A stretch of DNA of 10,767 nt from an uncultured bacterium (GTDB taxonomy: Bacteria > Bacillota > Clostridia > TANB77 > CAG-508). The notes beneath the pieces are model-generated. The model saw only the letters and a program-made list of their open reading frames with translations. It was not told where the DNA came from and searched no databases. Shown here one piece after another: positions 7,280-10,767 of the stretch (positions are counted from its first letter, which is position 1; every line of letters starts with the position of its first letter). Both the position numbers and the translations under genes were made by a program. The DNA lies in NCBI GenBank assembly GCA_905214245.1, contig CAJMLO010000038.1, forward strand, positions 1 to 10,767. Direction: 5' to 3'.

Positions 7280-8785
7280 TTATTTTATATTTTTTTCTTT
7301 CAATGTTTTTTGTTTTAATTTCAAGTCTGACTCTTTAATTGAGTCTATTCTTTCTTGATATTTCTTAAAGAATTTGCTTTTCCTTTGGGTTTCTTTTTGT
7401 TTTTTCTTTGAATTGTTATTTTTAGCAATTTCCTTAGCTTCTGCCTTCATTGTCTTTTTAGTATCTTTTAATTTGTCATTTAACATTACATATTGAGTAT
7501 CATTTTGCATATCTTTAAATTTAAGATCATCACATATAAGCTCTATAATTGATGCTCCAATTGCTTCAGGATTGTGTCTGATGTATTTTCCATCAATGCA
7601 TGACAAATTTCTTTGAAGAAGATATATACCCTCGATTTTAGCCTTTGATGTATCTTGTTCAACAAGCTCTGCACCTTCCATATTATACCTACGAATAAAT
7701 TCAGGAACTATCTCACCTGTATCATAAATACAATAATCAATAACACCTTTACCAACATGCTCATGTATAGTTCTAATGTGATCAGACAAAGTAAAATTAT
7801 CTGTTTGTCCAGGTTCTGTCATTAAATTACTTACATATATCTTAAACGCATTACTTTCTTTTATAGCCTTTGCAACACCTTTAACCAACAAGTTTGGAAT
7901 GATATTTGTATATAAACTACCAGGTCCTATAATAATTGCATCAGCTTCAGCAATTGCCTCTAAAACACCAGGTGCTGGTCTACAATTTGAAGGATTAATA
8001 AATACTCTATTAATTTTGCTTGTAGTTTCATTAACCATTTCTGGTATCTTATCTCTGCTTTCAATCACAGTACCATTTTCAAGTTCAGCACAAATATCTA
8101 TTTCATCAAGTGTTACAGGAAGCACTTTGCCTGTAATATTTAAAATTTGATCTGATTGTTTAATAGATTCTGTAAAATCCCCACACACTCTATTCATTGC
8201 ATGTAAATAAATATCTCCAAAGCACAAATTTCTAAGTTGTCCATTTGTAAAATTGTAATTTAATAATTTGTCCATTTGTTCTTCATTTTCAGCAAGAGCA
8301 ATCAAACTATCTTTAACATCATTTAAAGGAAGTGTTTCCAGTATTTTTCTTGAATCCGTTTTAGCTTCGCCATAATCAGACACTGTAACAATAGCTGTGA
8401 TATTATCAGTATATTTTTTTACACCCTTTAAAACAGCATTTAAGCCTGCCCCTCCACCAATTGCAACTATCTTTGGTCCTTGATGATATACTTTTTTGTT
8501 GTAAATCAGTGATTTGACTTTTGACTCATCTTCTTTTGCTCTGTTATCAGTATCTGTAACTAAAAGCTCAAGAGTTCTCCTTTGTATTGAAACAACACTA
8601 ACAATAACACAAATAAATCCTACAACAAAAATTGCAATAATTTTTGCAACACTTCCAAAAGCCATTTGCTTACTTGTAAGTATTGTCGCCATACCATAAC
8701 AACAAAGTAAAATTCCTATTAGCATTAGAACTAACCATCTCTTCATTTTTGTCTTTTGCTTAAACCAACTAAAAAAGCCTTTCAT
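7280..8785 (-). CDS. yvcK: YvcK-like (CofD-family) protein with N-terminal membrane anchor
   Basis: YvcK proteins bind UDP-N-acetylglucosamine and are needed for growth and normal cell shape on gluconeogenic carbon sources. This copy is 501 aa against about 320 in Bacillus. Two hydrophobic segments (about 17-36 and 46-67) form a membrane anchor, a variant also found in other Clostridia as far as I recall. The CofD-like core follows: KIVAIGGGAGLNAVLKG (105-121), IIGPGSLYTNIIPNLL (285-300) and YVSNLMTEPGQTDNF (317-331). A lysine-rich, probably disordered or coiled tail covers about 430-501. Two normally conserved sites are altered. Where DDGGSSG is expected there is SDYGEAK (136-142), and where GHSxGN is expected there is NLCFGD (186-191). 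AAAGGA lies about 10 nt before the ATG. In many Bacillota the order is murB-rapZ-yvcK-whiA; murB is upstream here but rapZ and whiA are not adjacent. The family call is firm; retained ligand binding is uncertain. Confidence 0.88.
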   Translation of the reverse strand: MKGFFSWFKQKTKMKRWLVLMLIGILLCCYGMATILTSKQMAFGSVAKIIAIFVVGFICVIVSVVSIQRRTLELLVTDTDNRAKEDESKVKSLIYNKKVYHQGPKIVAIGGGAGLNAVLKGVKKYTDNITAIVTVSDYGEAKTDSRKILETLPLNDVKDSLIALAENEEQMDKLLNYNFTNGQLRNLCFGDIYLHAMNRVCGDFTESIKQSDQILNITGKVLPVTLDEIDICAELENGTVIESRDKIPEMVNETTSKINRVFINPSNCRPAPGVLEAIAEADAIIIGPGSLYTNIIPNLLVKGVAKAIKESNAFKIYVSNLMTEPGQTDNFTLSDHIRTIHEHVGKGVIDYCIYDTGEIVPEFIRRYNMEGAELVEQDTSKAKIEGIYLLQRNLSCIDGKYIRHNPEAIGASIIELICDDLKFKDMQNDTQYVMLNDKLKDTKKTMKAEAKEIAKNNNSKKKQKETQRKSKFFKKYQERIDSIKESDLKLKQKTLKEKNIK

Positions 8786-8833
8786 AATTCTTATATCCTT
8801 TCAATTTTTATTTTTTAAATTTTATACCGTATT

Positions 8834-8842
8834 TTTATAACA
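8834..8842 (-). promoter_or_regulatory. Candidate extended -10 promoter element for the yvcK operon
   Basis: On the minus strand TGTTATAAA gives an extended -10 (TGn then TATAAA), about 50 nt before the yvcK start. The -35 position at 17 nt (8857-8862) reads TTAGTA, a poor match, as can occur with extended -10 promoters. The 155-nt gap between murB and yvcK is otherwise very AT-rich and has no clear terminator. It also contains the 10-bp palindrome AGTTATAACT at 8909-8918. Confidence 0.35.
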
Positions 8843-8940
8843 TGTATATCTACAATTACTAAATATTTAAATTTTAATTACAATAAAAAACTCAAATGTT
8901 TTAAAAGAAGTTATAACTCTATCATTTTCTATATCAATTT

Positions 8941-9999
8941 TCAATCCCCTAGAATTTCAATTTCAAGTTCTATTTTTTTACCAGTTTTTTTATGTACTGT
9001 TTCTTTAACATAATTTATTAAATCTATTACATCCTGTGCTGTAGCATTTCCTGTATTAACAATAAAACCTGCATGTTTTTCCGAGACCTGTGCACCTCCA
9101 ATAGAATATCCTTTAAGTCCACATTCATCTATAATTTTTGCAGTAATAAAGTCCTCTCCTCTTTTAAATGTACTTCCAGCACTTGGCATTTGCAATGGTT
9201 GTTTTTCGGCTCTGCTTGACAAATTTTCATCCATCTTAGCCTTTATATCTTTATAATTTCCTTCATTTAGCAACAATTTTGTCTCTAAAATAATATATTT
9301 CTTTTCCATAAAAATACTATGTCTATATGAAAATTTCTGTTCCTCATTATTAAGTGTAATTACTGCTAAAGATGTAATATTTTTAGGCTCACTCATTTCT
9401 ATATCATCAATATTACTCTTTAAATTAACAATATCAAAATCTTCCAAATCTAAGCAAGTAGTTGAAAAAACAATATCACTCATCTCTCCACCATATGCTC
9501 CTGCATTCATTTTTACAGCTCCGCCTATTGTTCCAGGAATTCCTGCTGCAAATTCAAATCCAGCTACATTTTCTTTTGCAAGTTTTTGAGCCAAAGTCCC
9601 ATTTTTTACTCCAGCTCCTACATTTACCACAATTTTTTCAAATGCTGATATATCAATGTCTTTTGTAGCGATATCTTTTGTAAAAAGATTTTTAACTTTA
9701 TTTGACAAATTATATCTTTGAATTGAAATATTATCTATTTCAATTTTTAAAACCATTCCCCTAATTCCATTATCTTTAACTAAAATGTTACTTCCATTGC
9801 CTATAACAGTAATATTTATTCCATTCTCTTTAGCAATATTTATCACATAAATAAGTTGATCTATATTTTTTATTTTTATAAAAAAATCTGCATTCCCACC
9901 TATTTTAAAAGAAGTATGTTTGCTCATAGGTTCATCAATAAATACTTGATTTTCCGGCATTTTTTTAATCAATATATTCTTTATTTTTTCTTTATCCAT
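8941..9999 (-). CDS. murB: UDP-N-acetylenolpyruvoylglucosamine reductase MurB
   Basis: MurB is the cytoplasmic FAD enzyme that reduces UDP-GlcNAc-enolpyruvate to UDP-MurNAc with NADPH, the second committed step of peptidoglycan synthesis. FAD-domain motifs are HTSFKIGG (28-35), VIGNGSNILV (65-74) and GIPGTIGGAVKMNAGAYGGEM (153-173). YRHSIF (225-230) and AGSTFKR with the proton-donor Ser 276 mark a type II MurB; a C-terminal Glu in LEIEILG (about 346-348) completes the active site. At 352 aa it exceeds the usual 300 or so because of extra polar residues at about 92-120 and 186-220. The ATG follows GGGAGG with a 10-nt spacer. The gene has its own promoter and is divergent from the TM2 gene. The yvcK-like gene lies 155 nt downstream. 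Confidence 0.96.
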   Translation of the reverse strand: MDKEKIKNILIKKMPENQVFIDEPMSKHTSFKIGGNADFFIKIKNIDQLIYVINIAKENGINITVIGNGSNILVKDNGIRGMVLKIEIDNISIQRYNLSNKVKNLFTKDIATKDIDISAFEKIVVNVGAGVKNGTLAQKLAKENVAGFEFAAGIPGTIGGAVKMNAGAYGGEMSDIVFSTTCLDLEDFDIVNLKSNIDDIEMSEPKNITSLAVITLNNEEQKFSYRHSIFMEKKYIILETKLLLNEGNYKDIKAKMDENLSSRAEKQPLQMPSAGSTFKRGEDFITAKIIDECGLKGYSIGGAQVSEKHAGFIVNTGNATAQDVIDLINYVKETVHKKTGKKIELEIEILGD

Positions 10000-10042
10000 T
10001 ATGTCAAAACCTCCCTAAAGTAATTTTCAAAAATCCAATCTA

Positions 10043-10071
10043 ATCTTATTACATTTATGCTTCCAAGTCAA
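10043..10071 (-). promoter_or_regulatory. murB: Sigma-A-type promoter of murB
   Basis: On the minus strand TTGACT (10066-10071), a 17-nt spacer, then TAAGAT (10043-10048). The -10 lies 43 nt before the murB ATG. A 6-bp inverted repeat, AAGTCA at 10065-10070 and TGACTT at 10078-10083 with a 7-nt loop, overlaps the -35 box and could be a regulator site, but it is short and may be chance. Confidence 0.7.
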
Positions 10072-10110
10072 GTTATATGACTTAATATTAAAATAAAGTA
10101 TCAAAATATA

Positions 10111-10138
10111 TTGCAAAAATTGTAGAATAATGTATAAT
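10111..10138 (+). promoter_or_regulatory. Sigma-A-type promoter of the TM2/DUF2752 gene pair
   Basis: TTGCAA (10111-10116), a 16-nt spacer and a perfect TATAAT (10133-10138), followed by a purine-rich leader and GAGGAGG before the TM2 start. It is divergent from the murB promoter, with about 40 nt between the two -35 boxes. Confidence 0.72.
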
Positions 10139-10173
10139 ATAGGTATATAGAATTTAAAAGAGGAGGATTTATT

Positions 10174-10551
10174 ATGTTTTGTAAACAATGTGGAAAACCA
10201 ATAGACGATGGACAAGAACTATGTGAAGATTGCAAAGTAAAATTTGAAAATACAACTACACATGAAGAGCCAAAATCTGAACCAACACAAACAGCCCAAA
10301 CAACAAATACTACATCTACAGCACCAAAATCAAAAATTGCAGCTGGATTACTAGGAATATTCTTAGGATCTTTTGGAGTTCATAATTTTTATTTGGGTTA
10401 TACAGGAAAAGCAATTGCACAATTACTAATAACACTTTTAACATGTGGATTTGGTGCATTTATCTCAAGTATTTGGGGACTAATCGAAGGAATTTTAATA
10501 TTAACTGGCAGTATAAATGTTGACGGAAATGGAAATCCTTTAGGAGAATAA
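10174..10551 (+). CDS. Zinc-ribbon and TM2-domain membrane protein
   Basis: Small 125-aa membrane protein of unknown biochemical role. An N-terminal zinc ribbon is visible as CKQC (residues 3-6) and CEDC (17-20). It is followed by a Thr/Pro/Glu-rich linker (about 25-52) and a TM2 domain (about 54-125). The TM2 domain has two hydrophobic helices joined by the hallmark turn GVHNFYLGYTGK (about 69-80) and ends in the common DGNGNPL. The ATG follows GAGGAGG with a 7-nt spacer and a clear promoter, so the start is secure. The next gene, 21 nt away, encodes a DUF2752 protein. TM2 and DUF2752 genes are often neighbours in Bacillota, as I recall, which hints at a shared membrane function that remains undefined. 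It is divergent from murB. Confidence 0.92.
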   Translation: MFCKQCGKPIDDGQELCEDCKVKFENTTTHEEPKSEPTQTAQTTNTTSTAPKSKIAAGLLGIFLGSFGVHNFYLGYTGKAIAQLLITLLTCGFGAFISSIWGLIEGILILTGSINVDGNGNPLGE

Positions 10552-10572
10552 TTTGGTTGAAAGGAATCATTA

Positions 10573-10767
10573 ATGAATAATAGAATTAAAAATATTTTAA
10601 TTTTAACAATTTTACTTATTTTTTTATTAATGATAAAACTATTACCAGTTGCTTGTTTATTTTGGCAAGCAACTGGTATTTATTGTCCAGCATGTGGAAT
10701 GACAAGAGCATTTCATTCTGTAATGTCATTTAATTTAATCGAAGCATTTCAGTATAATATTCTATCC
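10573..10767 (+). CDS. DUF2752 family membrane protein, N-terminal part
   Basis: The gene starts inside the window and runs off the right edge; 65 codons are visible. The product opens MNNRIKNILI with a hydrophobic helix (about 7-25), then has the family signature TGIYCPACGMTRAFHS (about 34-49), where two Cys flank Pro-Ala in a CPxCGxTRA motif, and an ending like FNLIEAF. DUF2752 proteins are small membrane proteins of unknown function; the CxxC pair suggests metal or thiol chemistry, but this is inference. AAGGA lies 7 nt before the ATG. The gene is 21 nt after the TM2 gene with no promoter or terminator between, so the two are co-transcribed. A 13-bp inverted repeat lies within the coding sequence. 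Confidence 0.85.
   Translation, partial: MNNRIKNILILTILLIFLLMIKLLPVACLFWQATGIYCPACGMTRAFHSVMSFNLIEAFQYNILS
10643..10678 (+). repeat. Perfect 13-bp inverted repeat inside the DUF2752 gene
   Basis: TACCAGTTGCTTG at 10643-10655 is the exact reverse complement of CAAGCAACTGGTA at 10666-10678, with a 10-nt loop; two further G-T wobble pairs could extend the stem inward. It starts 70 nt after the start codon and encodes the LPVACLFWQATG segment. No strong T-run follows on either strand, so it does not look like a rho-independent terminator. In RNA it should fold into a stable hairpin. Confidence 0.85.

Noticed and set aside
10027..10215. 62-aa minus-strand open frame between murB and the TM2 gene
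   Set aside because: It overlaps the divergent promoters and the secure start of the TM2 gene, has no ribosome binding site and shows no recognisable family.

Overview
This window comes from a very AT-rich, endospore-forming low-GC Gram-positive bacterium, most likely a member of the Clostridia (Bacillota), perhaps an uncultivated gut lineage. The evidence is a spore germination protease (gpr) gene, strong GGAGG-type ribosome binding sites, TTG starts, sigma-A-like promoters with TTGACT -35 boxes, and family versions typical of Clostridia. The placement is inferred from gene content, not from a phylogenetic marker.

Layout, left to right. All genes up to position 9999 are on the minus strand, so they are transcribed right to left. 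At the left edge are the first 11 codons of a probable pgsA (phosphatidylglycerophosphate synthase) gene with its own promoter. Next is a two-gene surface-polymer acylation cassette: an MBOAT membrane acyltransferase (1013-2383) and a membrane-anchored SGNH-type esterase/transferase (95-991). A 304-bp non-genic gap (2384-2687) holds four tandem copies of a 33-bp repeat. Then come gpr (2688-3629) with a candidate forespore-type promoter, holA (3712-4709, broken by a one-base frameshift), ruvC (4725-5210, probable TTG start), a glycogen-debranching/amylo-1,6-glucosidase gene (5241-7265) and a yvcK-like gene (7280-8785). holA, ruvC, the debranching enzyme and yvcK are spaced 14-30 nt apart and look like one operon. 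Further right is murB (8941-9999) with its own promoter.

From 10000 to 10173 there is a divergent promoter region. To its right, on the plus strand, are a zinc-ribbon/TM2-domain membrane protein (10174-10551) and the start of a DUF2752 membrane protein (10573 to the window end). This is a recurring gene pair, and a near-perfect 13-bp inverted repeat lies inside the DUF2752 coding sequence.

The window mixes housekeeping functions: cell-wall precursor synthesis (murB), control of central carbon and envelope metabolism (yvcK-like), glycogen use, Holliday junction resolution (ruvC), replication clamp loading (holA), spore outgrowth (gpr), and envelope polymer modification and phospholipid synthesis (MBOAT/SGNH, pgsA). 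I see no clear new defence, mobile or CRISPR system. The points most worth a second look are the YvcK homologue with two eroded ligand-site motifs, the 33-bp tandem repeat whose copies stay open in one frame on each strand, the holA frameshift at a GC-rich patch, and the hairpin inside the DUF2752 gene. Several gene starts are better set by ribosome binding sites than by the longest open frame (ruvC, gpr, MBOAT, SGNH).
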